This document shows, piece after piece, positions 1-10,111 of a DNA stretch of 64,000 bases. Origin of the DNA: Stappia taiwanensis (GTDB lineage: Bacteria; Pseudomonadota; Alphaproteobacteria; Rhizobiales; Stappiaceae). The stretch covers positions 62,001 to 126,000 of the forward strand of contig NZ_BMCR01000007.1 of assembly GCF_014635285.1 (NCBI RefSeq), read 5' to 3'. The notes under the pieces are model-generated. The model had not been told where the DNA came from, did not search any database, and saw only the letters and a program-made list of their open reading frames with translations. Each line of letters begins with the position of its first letter. Position 1 is the stretch's first letter. Position numbers and translations under genes: made by a program.

Positions 1-503
1 GCCTTGGTCAGGCGCGGGAACAGGTAGATGATGGCAAGGCCGGCGGCGACCATCACGTAGGTCAGCCACGGCACGCCGATCAGCTCCGGCAACTGCGCCA
101 TGAAGATCAGGATGGCAAGCGCGTTGACGAAACCGGTCATCACCGAGCGGGAGACGAAGCGCATCACGTCGCCGAGGCGCAGCAGCCCGGCGCCGATCTG
201 CAGGAGCCCGGCCAGCACCGTGGCGGCGAGCAGGTACTGCAGCCCGTGGTCCTTGACCAGCGTCACCATCAGGACGGCGGTGGCCGCCGTCGCCGCCGAG
301 ATCATGCCCGGGCGCCCGCCGGTGATCGCGGTGATCACGGCGATGGAAAAGGAAGCGTAGAGGCCGACCTTCGGGTCGACACCGGCGATGATCGAAAAGG
401 CGATGGCTTCGGGAATGAGCGCCAGCGCCACGACCAGGCCGGACAGGAGGTCGCGGCGGACGTTGCCGGTCCACTGGTCGCGATAGGCAAAGGCTGAGGT
501 CAT
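1..503 (-). CDS. SulP-family anion transporter, N-terminal part (gene runs off the window)
   Basis: The reading frame begins at an ATG at 501-503 on the minus strand and runs off the left edge, so only about 167 N-terminal residues are visible. They hold the SulP/sulfate permease opening: a short cytoplasmic stretch, then the helix with [18 protein letters not shown] and a [10 protein letters not shown] loop, followed by further hydrophobic helices. SulP proteins are inner-membrane carriers of sulfate, bicarbonate or related anions; the substrate cannot be read here. The C-terminal STAS domain, if present, lies outside the window. The gene is divergent from dnaK. Confidence 0.85.
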   Translation of the reverse strand, partial: MTSAFAYRDQWTGNVRRDLLSGLVVALALIPEAIAFSIIAGVDPKVGLYASFSIAVITAITGGRPGMISAATAATAVLMVTLVKDHGLQYLLAATVLAGLLQIGAGLLRLGDVMRFVSRSVMTGFVNALAILIFMAQLPELIGVPWLTYVMVAAGLAIIYLFPRLTK

Positions 504-814
504 GCGGTTCGGGGCTTTCCTGTTCGCATGCGGCGGGCCTGCCGGCCGACGTCCGCATGCGAGGGTCTCAAGGGTCTGGAGAATGTGTTGCCCGTTCGAT
601 AGGGGAGTTTGTTTTGCGATGCAACAACAGGGGCAGAGAAAGCAGGCGATGCGGTAGCCTTGCGGTGTGTCGGCGCGCCACTTATATAGCGGTCACGTTC
701 TGCTGCGGCGCTGCATTGGATGCAGGCGTTCGCGGGGACAAGTCACGCGTATCGAAAAGGGGCCGGCCCGATGCCACAACGGGTCTGACCGGTCTGCTGG
801 AAAGAGAGGACAAT
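504..814. other. Intergenic region between the SulP gene and dnaK
   Basis: This 311-base divergent spacer holds the dnaK heat-shock promoter at 659-690, and the dnaK ribosome-binding site AGAGAGGA at 803-810. I see no CIRCE operator (inverted TTAGCACTC) and no convincing small gene. A reading frame that extends dnaK upstream to 557 through this region is not credible as coding, because DnaK proteins begin at the [10 protein letters not shown] segment. Confidence 0.7.
659..690 (+). promoter_or_regulatory. Sigma-32 (RpoH) heat-shock promoter of dnaK
   Basis: CTTG at 659-662 is followed after exactly 18 bases by CTTATATAG at 681-689. This fits the alphaproteobacterial RpoH consensus CTTG-N17/18-CYTATNT. 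It lies about 120 bases upstream of the dnaK start. The match is read directly from the sequence; its use by RpoH is inferred. Confidence 0.8.
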
Positions 815-2731
<1,917 letters not shown>

Positions 2732-2745
2732 TCGGGTCCCCTGAT

Positions 2746-2776
2746 CTGGCGCGGCGCCTTCCCGGCGCCGCGCCAG
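2746..2776 (+). terminator. Hairpin after dnaK
   Basis: Perfect 13-bp inverted repeat: CTGGCGCGGCGCC at 2746-2758 and GGCGCCGCGCCAG at 2764-2776, with a five-base loop TTCCC. The following T-run is weak (TTCGCGTTT), so it may act as an attenuator or an mRNA 3'-end stabiliser rather than a full terminator. It separates dnaK from the FkbM gene. Confidence 0.6.
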
Positions 2777-2808
2777 TTCGCGTTTCGACGAAAGGTTTGG
2801 GCCGGATC

Positions 2809-3711
2809 ATGACCGCGCGTTCGCTCGATCCCCCTTTCGGGACCTGTGCCCTTCCCGGGCCGCTTGAGGCCCTGCGCCGCCGCGCCGCCGCCATGCCGGT
2901 GAACCGCATCGGCCGGATTGGCGTTTCCCTCATCCGCAAGCTCTGCGTCGGCAGCCGCCCCGGCCCCTTCGATGTCGAGGTGTATCCGACCGTCTTCGCC
3001 CGATTGCATCCGCAGTCCAATCGCTGTGAAAAGCGGGCGCTGGCCGGCGTGCAGTTCTTCGATCGTGAGGAGCGGCTGGCCCTCGGCGAGGCGCTTGCCG
3101 CATCGCGGTCCGATCCCTTCGTCTTTGTCGATCTTGGCGCCAATGTCGGGCTGTACAGCCTGTGGCTGGTGTCCGCAGCCCGCGCTCTGGGGCGCAAGGT
3201 GGAGGTGCTGGCGGTGGAGCCGGATCCGGTCACCCGTGCCCGGCTGGAGGCCAATCTTGCCGCGTCTTCCGCGGATATGGTCGCGGTCTCCCCTTGCGCG
3301 GTCAGCGAGACCGCCGGTTTCGGGGCGATGGTCGAACATGACGGCAATCGCGGTGAAAACCGGGTGCAGACCAGTGACGATGCCGAGGGTGCGGGCGTCG
3401 AGATCCTGCCGATCGGCGAGATCTGCCGGCGCAACGGCATTTCCCGCATCGACGCAATGAAGATCGATCTTGAGGGCCATGACGAAGCGGCGCTGCGCGG
3501 CATGTTCGCCGCCGCGCCGGAGACGCTCTGGCCGGACCTGATCGTGGTGGAAGTGGGCAAGGGGGCGGAGTTGCCGCCGGCCGTGCGCCTGTGCCTCGAT
3601 CATGGGTATTCGCTCGACCAGCGCACGCGGCTGAACGCGCTGCTCCGGCGGGGCCCCTCGACAGCCGCTTCGCATGACGGGAGCCGCGATGCTCCCGCCG
3701 GAGCCGTATGA
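2809..3711 (+). CDS. FkbM-family SAM-dependent methyltransferase
   Basis: A 300-residue protein with the FkbM methyltransferase pattern. The SAM-binding motif I is FVFVDLGANVGLYSLW at residues 105-120, an acidic VEPDP follows at about 136-140, and the family signature MKIDLEGHDEAALRG lies at 217-231. FkbM enzymes usually O-methylate sugars or secondary metabolites; the substrate is unknown here. An in-frame TTG at 2797 is a possible earlier start, but the ATG at 2809 is preferred. The gene sits between dnaK and dnaJ, which are normally adjacent in this order, so it looks like an insertion into a heat-shock operon. A hairpin separates it from dnaK. Confidence 0.85.
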   Translation: MTARSLDPPFGTCALPGPLEALRRRAAAMPVNRIGRIGVSLIRKLCVGSRPGPFDVEVYPTVFARLHPQSNRCEKRALAGVQFFDREERLALGEALAASRSDPFVFVDLGANVGLYSLWLVSAARALGRKVEVLAVEPDPVTRARLEANLAASSADMVAVSPCAVSETAGFGAMVEHDGNRGENRVQTSDDAEGAGVEILPIGEICRRNGISRIDAMKIDLEGHDEAALRGMFAAAPETLWPDLIVVEVGKGAELPPAVRLCLDHGYSLDQRTRLNALLRRGPSTAASHDGSRDAPAGAV

Positions 3712-3783
3712 CGACAAACGGTCGGAGCGGATCTTCGTTTCCCGTGAGACGAGGATCACGTTCCGTGAGCAGGTGAAAGCTGG

Positions 3784-4911
3784 ATGGAAAAACGCGATTA
3801 CTACGACGTGCTCGGAGTGGCGCGCGATGCCGACGAAAAGGCGCTGAAAAGCGCCTATCGCAAGCTGGCCATGAAATACCACCCGGACCGCAATCCGGGC
3901 GATGCGGAAGCCGAGGCCCGGTTCAAGGATGTCAGCGAAGCCTATGACACCCTGAAGGACGGTCAGAAGCGGGCGGCCTATGACCGCTTCGGTCATGCGG
4001 CCTTCGAAAATGGCGGCTTTAGCGCCCAGGGCGGCCATCCGGGTGATTTCGCCTCCGCCATGTCGGACATCTTCGACGAGTTCTTCGGCATGGGTGGCGG
4101 TGGCCGCCGGTCGGCCGGCCGCGATCGCGGCGCGGACCTGCGCTACAATCTGGAAATCTCGCTGGAAGAGGCCTTCACCGGCAAGTCGGTGGAAATCGAG
4201 GTGCCGACCTCGGTGTCCTGCGAAAGCTGCTCCGGTTCCGGTGCCAAGCCCGGCAGCGCCCCCGTCACCTGCCGCACCTGTGGCGGCTCGGGCCGGGTGC
4301 GCGCCTCCCAGGGCTTCTTCACGCTGGAGCGCGCCTGCGCCGCTTGTCAGGGGCGGGGCCAGGTGATTTCCGATCCTTGCGAGGACTGCGGCGGCAATGG
4401 CCGCAAGACCGTCAACCGCACCCTGTCGGTCAACATTCCGGCCGGCATTGAGGATGGCACCCGCATCCGCCTCGGCGGCGAGGGAGAAGCGGGCGTGCGC
4501 GGCGGTCCGTCCGGGGATCTTTATATCTTCCTGTCGATCCGCCCTCATGCCTTCTTCCAGCGCGATGGCGCGGATCTTTACAGCCGGGTGCCGATTTCGA
4601 TGACCACCGCCGCGCTTGGCGGCCAGATCGAAGTGCCGACCCTGAGCGGCGACACCGCCCGGGTGAAGATCCCGGAGGGCACCCAGACCGGCAAGCAGTT
4701 CCGCCTGCGCGGCAAGGGCATGCCGGTGATGCGCTCGCAGCAGTTCGGCGACATCTACATTCAGGTGACGGTCGAAACCCCGGCCAATCTCACCAAGCGG
4801 CAGCGTGAGCTGCTCGCCGAGTTCGAACAGGAATCCTCCGGCGCGACCCATCCGGAATCGCACGGGTTTTTCTCCAAGGTGAAGGATTTTCTGGACAATT
4901 TGAGCGGATAA
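3784..4911 (+). CDS. dnaJ: Co-chaperone DnaJ (Hsp40)
   Basis: A 375-residue class A J-protein. The J domain spans residues 1-70 with the HPD motif at 33-35. A Gly/Phe-rich linker follows at about 75-115. Four zinc-binding CxxC motifs have cysteines at 146/149, 163/166, 185/188 and 199/202, followed by the C-terminal substrate-binding domain. DnaJ stimulates the DnaK ATPase and delivers unfolded clients. No strong own promoter was recognised in the 72 bases after the FkbM gene, so dnaJ may be read from upstream. A hairpin terminator follows at 4921-4975. Confidence 0.97.
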   Translation: MEKRDYYDVLGVARDADEKALKSAYRKLAMKYHPDRNPGDAEAEARFKDVSEAYDTLKDGQKRAAYDRFGHAAFENGGFSAQGGHPGDFASAMSDIFDEFFGMGGGGRRSAGRDRGADLRYNLEISLEEAFTGKSVEIEVPTSVSCESCSGSGAKPGSAPVTCRTCGGSGRVRASQGFFTLERACAACQGRGQVISDPCEDCGGNGRKTVNRTLSVNIPAGIEDGTRIRLGGEGEAGVRGGPSGDLYIFLSIRPHAFFQRDGADLYSRVPISMTTAALGGQIEVPTLSGDTARVKIPEGTQTGKQFRLRGKGMPVMRSQQFGDIYIQVTVETPANLTKRQRELLAEFEQESSGATHPESHGFFSKVKDFLDNLSG

Positions 4912-4920
4912 CCGGAAACG

Positions 4921-4975
4921 AATGCGAGCGGACGGGGCGGGCGCCTTGAATTCGCCATCGCCCGCTCGCATTTTC
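4921..4975 (+). terminator. Terminator after dnaJ
   Basis: AATGCGAGCGG at 4921-4931 pairs perfectly with CCGCTCGCATT at 4962-4972, with a GC-rich loop of 30 bases, and runs into TTTTC. Confidence 0.65.
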
Positions 4976-5003
4976 AGGTCTACGCTCCAACCTGGGATAA
5001 ACG

Positions 5004-5609
5004 ATGCTCGAGGTCTCCACCCGCAAGGTCCGTGGATTCACCGCCAAGATGGCCGATGAAATCCGCTTCATCCGTAGCTGGGCGGAAAACCCCCTGACCA
5101 CCGGGGCGGTGAGCCCCTCCGGGCCGGACCTCACCCGGCGGATGGCCGCCTACATCGAGCCCGAGCGTCCCGGTCAAGTGCTGGAAATCGGGCCGGGCAC
5201 CGGTGTCGTGACCCATTCGATCCTGGAACGGGGCATCGGCCCGGACCGGGTGATCGCACTGGAATACAACGACAATTTCTGCCGTCTTCTGCGCCGGCGC
5301 TATCCGGATATGCAGGTGGTGGAAGGGGATGCCTATCGGCTGCGCGAGACGCTGGCCGATGTACCCGCCGGCTCGCTCGCCAGCATCGTCTCGTCGATGC
5401 CGCTGTTTTCCCGGCCGAAGGAGGAACGGCGCAGCCTGTTGTCTCAGGCGTTCGAGCTGTTGCAGCCGGGCGCGCCCTTCATCCAGTTTTCCTATGCCAT
5501 GGTTGCGCCGATCGCGCTGGAGCCCGGCGTCTTTACCGTCGAGCGCAGCGGCTGGATCCTGAAGAACCTGCCGCCCGCCCGCGTCTGGGTCTATCGCAAG
5601 ACCGCTTGA
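5004..5609 (+). CDS. pmtA: Phospholipid N-methyltransferase PmtA
   Basis: A 201-residue Rossmann methyltransferase. The SAM-binding motif is VLEIGPGTGVVT at residues 59-70, and the N-terminal segment FIRSWAENPLTTGAVSPSG resembles the rhizobial PmtA family. PmtA converts phosphatidylethanolamine stepwise to phosphatidylcholine at the inner membrane. As I recall, pmtA next to dnaJ is also the arrangement in rhizobia and Agrobacterium, which supports the call. The main alternative is an rRNA-dimethyltransferase-like protein of the same fold, but size and context favour PmtA. Confidence 0.85.
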   Translation: MLEVSTRKVRGFTAKMADEIRFIRSWAENPLTTGAVSPSGPDLTRRMAAYIEPERPGQVLEIGPGTGVVTHSILERGIGPDRVIALEYNDNFCRLLRRRYPDMQVVEGDAYRLRETLADVPAGSLASIVSSMPLFSRPKEERRSLLSQAFELLQPGAPFIQFSYAMVAPIALEPGVFTVERSGWILKNLPPARVWVYRKTA

Positions 5610-5724
5610 CCACCGCTTCTGCCCCGGGCAACCGTTTTGCCGCCCGGGTGGGTCCTGAGTGTCGGATATCGGGGCGCCGCTCCAGAACGGCCCCCTCAGA
5701 GCGCCCCCGCTTAGATCGGCCCCC

Positions 5725-8118
5725 TCAGATCGGATTGACCAGCCGCACGGGCCGTCCCGGCGCGATTTCGGAGGCGGCGGCGACGATGGCGTCCGTGTCG
5801 ATCCCGTAGTGATGGTAGAGATCGGCGACCGTGCCGGTCTGGCCGAAGTGCTCCACCCCGAGCGCCGCCGTGCGATGGCCAGCCACCCCGCCGAGCCAGG
5901 CCAGGGTTGCCGGATGGCCGTCGAGCACGGTGATCAGCGTGCAATGGGCGGGCAGGCCGCCGAGCAGCCGTTCGATATGGCTGCGGGCGCCGCGATGGCC
6001 GCGCTTGCGCATGCGCATTGCCGCGTGCCAGCCGGCGTTGAGCCGGTCTGCGGAGGTGACCGCGAGCACGCCGATGTCGCGCCGGTCGGTGCCGATCCGC
6101 CCCGCCGCTTCGATTGCCTCCGGCGCCACCGCCCCCTGATAGGCGATCACCAGCTCGCAGTTCGGTCCCGGTTCGCGCAGCCAGTAGGCGCCGTCGATCA
6201 CCCCTTGGCGGAAGGCATCGTCCTCGCGCCGCGCCGGCTGTTCCAATGAGCGGGTGGACAGGCGCAGGTAGACCGAACCGCCGGTCTCGTCGCGCAGCCA
6301 GGTGCGTTCGTCCGGATCGCTGTCGCCATCCCGCTGCAGATAGTCGAAGCTCCAGTCCATCAGCACCGACAGTTCATCGAGCCACGCCGGCTCGAACGCG
6401 GCCAGCCCATCCTGGCTCATGCCGATCAGCGGCGTGGCAACCGACTGATGCGCGCCGCCCTCCGGCGCCAGCGTCACCCCGGACGGGGTGGCCACCACCA
6501 TGAAGCGGGCGTCCTGATAGCAGGCGTAGTTCAGCGCATCGAGCCCGCGCGAGATGAACGGATCGTAGAGCGTGCCGACCGGGATCAGCCGTTCGCCGAA
6601 CAGCGAATGGGAAAGGCCGGCGGCGCCCAGGAGCAGGAACAGGTTCATTTCGGCGATGCCCAGTTCGATATGCTGCCCGGTCGGCGAAAACGCCCATTTC
6701 TGCGCGGAGGGGATGCGCTGGTCGCGGAATGTGTCGGCCAGCATGTCGCGGGCGAACAGGCCGCGCCGGTTGACGAACGGGCCGAGATTGGTCGAGACCG
6801 TGACATCCGGCGAAGTGGTCAGGATCCGGTCGGCCAGAGGGTGATCCGATTTGGCGAGCTGGTCGAGGATCTTGCCAAAGCCGGCCTGCGTCGACAGCGT
6901 CCGGTCGTCGAGCAGCACCGGACCGGGGGTGGCGACCGGCGCGGCCTGGTGGTGGCGGCGGCCGGCGGCGAAGAACGGGGTTTCGGCGACGAGGCGCGAC
7001 AGGGTGCCCGCGTCGAGGTCGAGCCCCTCCGCCGGGTCCCATTCATGCCCCTCGCGCACGCCCATCTGGATGCGGAAGGCCTCCATCTGCGCCGGGGTCA
7101 TCAGCCCGGCGTGATTGTCCTTGTGCCCGGCGAGCGGGGTGTTCCAGCCCTTGATCGTGTAGGCGACGAAGGCGACCGGCCGGTCATGCCGGGCCTGTTC
7201 GGCGAAGGTGTCGGCCAGGGTTTCAAGGCAGTGGCCGCCCAGATTGCTCATCAACTCCTGCAACTCATCGTCGGAGCGGCTTTCAATCAGACGGGTGACC
7301 GCGCCCTGGTCGCCGATGTCATCAAGCAGCCGCTTGCGCCAGGCCGCGCCGCCCTGGAAGGAAAGCGCCGAGTAGAGCGCGTTCGGGCATGTGTCGATCC
7401 AGTCGCGCAAGGCCTCGCCGCCCGGTTCGGTGAAGGCGGCCCGCTGCAACGCGCCGTATTTGATCCGCACCACATCCCAGCCGAAGGCGCCGAAGATCGC
7501 CTCGATCCGACCGGCCAGCCCCTCGCGCACGACCCCGTCGAGGCTCTGGCGGTTGTAGTCGATGATCCACCAGGTGTTGCGCAGATCGTGTTTCCAGCCC
7601 TCCTGCAGGGCCTCGTAGACATTGCCCTCGTCCAGCTCCGCATCGCCGACCAGGGCGATCATCCGCCCGTCCGGGCGATCTGCGGCGAAGGGCTTGGCTT
7701 TCAGATAGTCCTGGATCATCGAGGCGAAGGCAGTGATCGCCACGCCGAGGCCGACCGAGCCGGTGGAGAAATCCACGTCATCGATGTCCTTGGTGCGGCT
7801 GGGGTAGGACTGGGCGCCGCCATAGGCGCGGAAGGCCTCCAGCTTTTCCCGGGTCTGGTTGCCAGCAAGATACTGCATGGCATGGAACACCGGCGAGGCG
7901 TGCGGCTTGACCGCCACCCGGTCCTCAGGCCGCAGGATGTGGAAATAGAGCGCCGTCATGATCGACACCATCGAGGCACAGGAGGCCTGATGGCCGCCGA
8001 CCTTCATGCCGTCGGTCTTCTCGCGCAGGTGGTTGGCATTGTGCACCGTCCAGCAGGCGAGCCAGAGCAGCTTCTGTTCAATGGCTTTCAGGTCGGCCTT
8101 GCGGGAGGTGTCCATCAT
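5725..8118 (-). CDS. mdeB: MdeB, 2-oxobutyrate dehydrogenase E1 (homodimeric pyruvate dehydrogenase E1-like)
   Basis: A 797-residue thiamine-diphosphate enzyme of the AceE type. The TPP/Mg signature runs from GDAELDEGN to IIDYNRQSLDG (about residues 158-195), and the segment HASPVFHAMQYLAG lies near 73-86. In Pseudomonas putida, mdeB next to the methionine gamma-lyase gene mdeA encodes such an E1, thought to oxidise the 2-oxobutyrate released by MdeA. Same neighbours and same orientation here give the assignment. No E2 or E3 subunit is encoded nearby, so the complex would borrow them. Overlapping ATG codons at 8127, 8118 and 8115 make the exact start uncertain. It is not the housekeeping PDH E1, which in rhizobia is heteromeric. 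Confidence 0.82.
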   Translation of the reverse strand: MMDTSRKADLKAIEQKLLWLACWTVHNANHLREKTDGMKVGGHQASCASMVSIMTALYFHILRPEDRVAVKPHASPVFHAMQYLAGNQTREKLEAFRAYGGAQSYPSRTKDIDDVDFSTGSVGLGVAITAFASMIQDYLKAKPFAADRPDGRMIALVGDAELDEGNVYEALQEGWKHDLRNTWWIIDYNRQSLDGVVREGLAGRIEAIFGAFGWDVVRIKYGALQRAAFTEPGGEALRDWIDTCPNALYSALSFQGGAAWRKRLLDDIGDQGAVTRLIESRSDDELQELMSNLGGHCLETLADTFAEQARHDRPVAFVAYTIKGWNTPLAGHKDNHAGLMTPAQMEAFRIQMGVREGHEWDPAEGLDLDAGTLSRLVAETPFFAAGRRHHQAAPVATPGPVLLDDRTLSTQAGFGKILDQLAKSDHPLADRILTTSPDVTVSTNLGPFVNRRGLFARDMLADTFRDQRIPSAQKWAFSPTGQHIELGIAEMNLFLLLGAAGLSHSLFGERLIPVGTLYDPFISRGLDALNYACYQDARFMVVATPSGVTLAPEGGAHQSVATPLIGMSQDGLAAFEPAWLDELSVLMDWSFDYLQRDGDSDPDERTWLRDETGGSVYLRLSTRSLEQPARREDDAFRQGVIDGAYWLREPGPNCELVIAYQGAVAPEAIEAAGRIGTDRRDIGVLAVTSADRLNAGWHAAMRMRKRGHRGARSHIERLLGGLPAHCTLITVLDGHPATLAWLGGVAGHRTAALGVEHFGQTGTVADLYHHYGIDTDAIVAAASEIAPGRPVRLVNPI

Positions 8119-8299
8119 GCTCCTCATCCTGTCGGTTCGTGGGGCCTGGGGCCGGAGGCTTGGAGGCCGGCATCGCCGGACCCCGTGACGATAGGCAGGG
8201 GCGGCGGCATTTTCAGATCGTTCTGAACGGAAAACGCCGCCGATATGCAAAAAGATACCGCTGAAGCGGCAGGGTCGGAAAGAATATTTCGCGCGTCCC
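8119..8299 (-). other. Spacer between mdeA and mdeB with a palindrome
   Basis: This 181-base gap is long for two co-directional partner genes, and suggests that mdeB has its own promoter or regulatory input. It contains a palindrome at 8212-8227 with AT-rich flanks. No gene is visible. Confidence 0.5.
8212..8227. promoter_or_regulatory. Palindromic candidate operator upstream of mdeB
   Basis: TTCAGA at 8212-8217 and TCTGAA at 8222-8227 form a perfect inverted repeat around TCGT. It lies about 95 bases upstream of the mdeB start. It does not share the CCAAT/ATTGG half-sites seen between mdeA and mdeR, so the protein that would bind it is unknown. Confidence 0.35.
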
Positions 8300-9511
8300 T
8301 CAGGCCGCCGCGCGGGAGGTGTCCGGCAGGGCGGCCACAAGATCGGCGATCACGTCCTCAGGCGTTTCCAGACCGACCGACAGGCGGATCAGCCCGTCGG
8401 AGATGTCATGGGCCTGCCGCTCCTCCGCCGTGTAGGTGGAGTGGGTCATGCTGGCCGGATGTTGTATCAGGGTTTCCGCATCGCCGAGGCTGACCGCCCG
8501 CTTGATCAGGCTCAGCCGGTTGAGGAAGTCGATGCCGGCCGCCATGCCGCCGGTCAGTTCGAAGGCGATCATGCCGCCGAAGCCGGGCATCTGTTGCTGT
8601 GCCAGCGCGTGCTGCGCGAAGCTCGCAAGGCCCGGGTAGTCGACCCGGGCGACCGCCGGATGCGCTTCCAGCATCTCCGCCACCGCCTGGGCGCTGGAGC
8701 AATGGCGCTGCATCCGCAATTCCAGCGTCTTCAGCCCGCGCAGGATCAGATGGGCGTTGAGCGGGGCCAGCACCGCGCCGGTCATGTCCTTCAGCCCGAC
8801 AACGCGCACCTCTTGCATGTCCTCGGCACTGCCGACGGCGATGCCGGCGAGCAGATCGCCGTGACCGCCCAGATACTTGGTCGCCGAGTGGACGACGATG
8901 TCCGCTCCGAGCGTCAACGGCCGGGTCAGCACCGGGGTGGCATAGGTGTTGTCGACGATCACCCTGGCGCCATGCCGATGGGCAATTTCGGAGACAGCTG
9001 CAATGTCCACCAGCCGCATGTTCGGGTTCGCTGGCGTTTCGAAATAGACGATCTTGGTGCGCGGGGTGATTGCCGCCGCCACGTTCTGCGGATCGCGCAT
9101 GTCCACATGGGTGATGGTGATGCCGAATTTCGCCAGCCCGTGCCGGAAGAAGGCGAAGGTGCAGCCGTAAAGGGTCTTGTCGACGAGGATTTCGTCGCCG
9201 GGGGAGAGGAAGGTCCACATCACTGCGGTGATGGCGCCCATGCCGGAGCCGAAGCTGATCGCCGCCTCGCCCTCTTCCAGCAGCGCCATTCGTGCTTCCA
9301 GCAGCTCGAGCGTCGGGTTGGAAATGCGCGAATAGACATGGCCGGACCGCTCGCCGGCGAAGATCTCGCCGCCCTGCTCGGCGGTCTCGAAGGCAAAGGT
9401 GGAGGTGAGATGCAAGGGCGGCGTCAGCGCGCCCTCATGGTCGGCGGGCTGGTAGCCATGATGGATGGCGCGGGTGGCGAAACCAAGCTTTCCGGTGATG
9501 CTGGTGCTCAT
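8300..9511 (-). CDS. mdeA: Methionine gamma-lyase MdeA
   Basis: A 403-residue PLP enzyme of the Cys/Met-metabolism family. The Schiff-base lysine is K212 in HSATKYLGGHGD. Y60 and R62 (YSRISNPT) are the phosphate-contact pair from the neighbouring subunit. Y115 and C117 in YGCTF match Tyr114 and Cys116 of the P. putida enzyme; this cysteine marks methionine gamma-lyases rather than cystathionine synthases or lyases. The reaction turns L-methionine into methanethiol, ammonia and 2-oxobutyrate. The ATG at 9511 has GAGGA about 8 bases upstream. The gene is divergent from mdeR and upstream of mdeB. Confidence 0.9.
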   Translation of the reverse strand: MSTSITGKLGFATRAIHHGYQPADHEGALTPPLHLTSTFAFETAEQGGEIFAGERSGHVYSRISNPTLELLEARMALLEEGEAAISFGSGMGAITAVMWTFLSPGDEILVDKTLYGCTFAFFRHGLAKFGITITHVDMRDPQNVAAAITPRTKIVYFETPANPNMRLVDIAAVSEIAHRHGARVIVDNTYATPVLTRPLTLGADIVVHSATKYLGGHGDLLAGIAVGSAEDMQEVRVVGLKDMTGAVLAPLNAHLILRGLKTLELRMQRHCSSAQAVAEMLEAHPAVARVDYPGLASFAQHALAQQQMPGFGGMIAFELTGGMAAGIDFLNRLSLIKRAVSLGDAETLIQHPASMTHSTYTAEERQAHDISDGLIRLSVGLETPEDVIADLVAALPDTSRAAA

Positions 9512-9609
9512 GATGCGGATCCTCGATCGAAGGGGCCACGCCGGAAATACCGGGGCGGCGGATGGATCGACGATAGCGGTTGGCACATGCGCAAATCTGG
9601 CTTATTTTG

Positions 9610-9662
9610 CCAATTAGCCGAACAATATTGGTAGAATCTGCCAATCATAATGACAAAATTGG
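9610..9662. promoter_or_regulatory. Candidate MdeR operator: two inverted CCAAT/ATTGG pairs, 31 bp apart
   Basis: CCAAT occurs at 9610-9614 and 9641-9645, and ATTGG at 9627-9631 and 9658-9662. This gives two inverted pairs with the same internal spacing, offset by exactly 31 bp (about three helical turns). The last half-site lies inside the mdeR start region. Regular phased arrays are typical for Lrp/AsnC proteins, which wrap DNA as octamers. This is a reading of the sequence; binding is inferred. Confidence 0.55.
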
Positions 9663-10111
9663 ACGAAACGGACCGCAAGATCATTCGCGCCCTGCAGCGC
9701 GAGGGGCGGCTGAGCAATCAGCACCTGTCGCAGCGGGTCAACCTGTCGCCCTCGCCCTGTCTGCGCCGGGTGCGCAATCTGGAGCGCGCCGGGGTGATCG
9801 ACGGCTATGCGGCGATCGTTGACCAGGAAGCCTATGGCCTGCCGGTCACGGTCTTTCTGCAAGTTCGCCTCGACCGGCATTCCCAGGACACCGTCACTGC
9901 CTTCGAGACCGCGGTGGCCGGGATCGATGAGATCATGGAATGTTATCTGATGGCCGGTGACCGGGATTATCTGCTCAGGGTGGTGGTCGCCTCTCTGGCC
10001 GACTACGAGGAGTTCATCCGCCGGCGGATCCACAAGATCCCGGGCATTGCCTCGCTCGATTCCAGCTTCGCCTTCGGCGTGGTCAAGCGCAGTCAGGTGC
10101 TGCCCGGCTAG
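9650..10111 (+). CDS. mdeR: Lrp/AsnC-family regulator MdeR
   Basis: A 153-residue Lrp-type protein. The N-terminal winged helix-turn-helix (about residues 4-63) includes LDETDRKIIRALQREGR and a recognition region LSPSPCLRRVRNLERAG. The C-terminal ligand-sensing RAM domain (about 68-148) carries the GDRDYLLRVVV segment. It is divergent from mdeA, as mdeR is in P. putida, where it activates mdeAB. The spacer holds phased half-sites that overlap its own start codon, which suggests autoregulation. Its 3' end overlaps the convergent yjbR-like gene by 29 bases. Confidence 0.85.
   Translation: MTKLDETDRKIIRALQREGRLSNQHLSQRVNLSPSPCLRRVRNLERAGVIDGYAAIVDQEAYGLPVTVFLQVRLDRHSQDTVTAFETAVAGIDEIMECYLMAGDRDYLLRVVVASLADYEEFIRRRIHKIPGIASLDSSFAFGVVKRSQVLPG

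Noticed and set aside
504-814. CIRCE operator upstream of dnaK
   Set aside because: No inverted TTAGCACTC-N9-GAGTGCTAA is present; control by RpoH explains the promoter.
5685-5735. Short direct repeat CGGCCCCCTCAGA after pmtA
   Set aside because: Two copies of 13 bases in a convergent spacer, too little to support a mobile element or attachment site.
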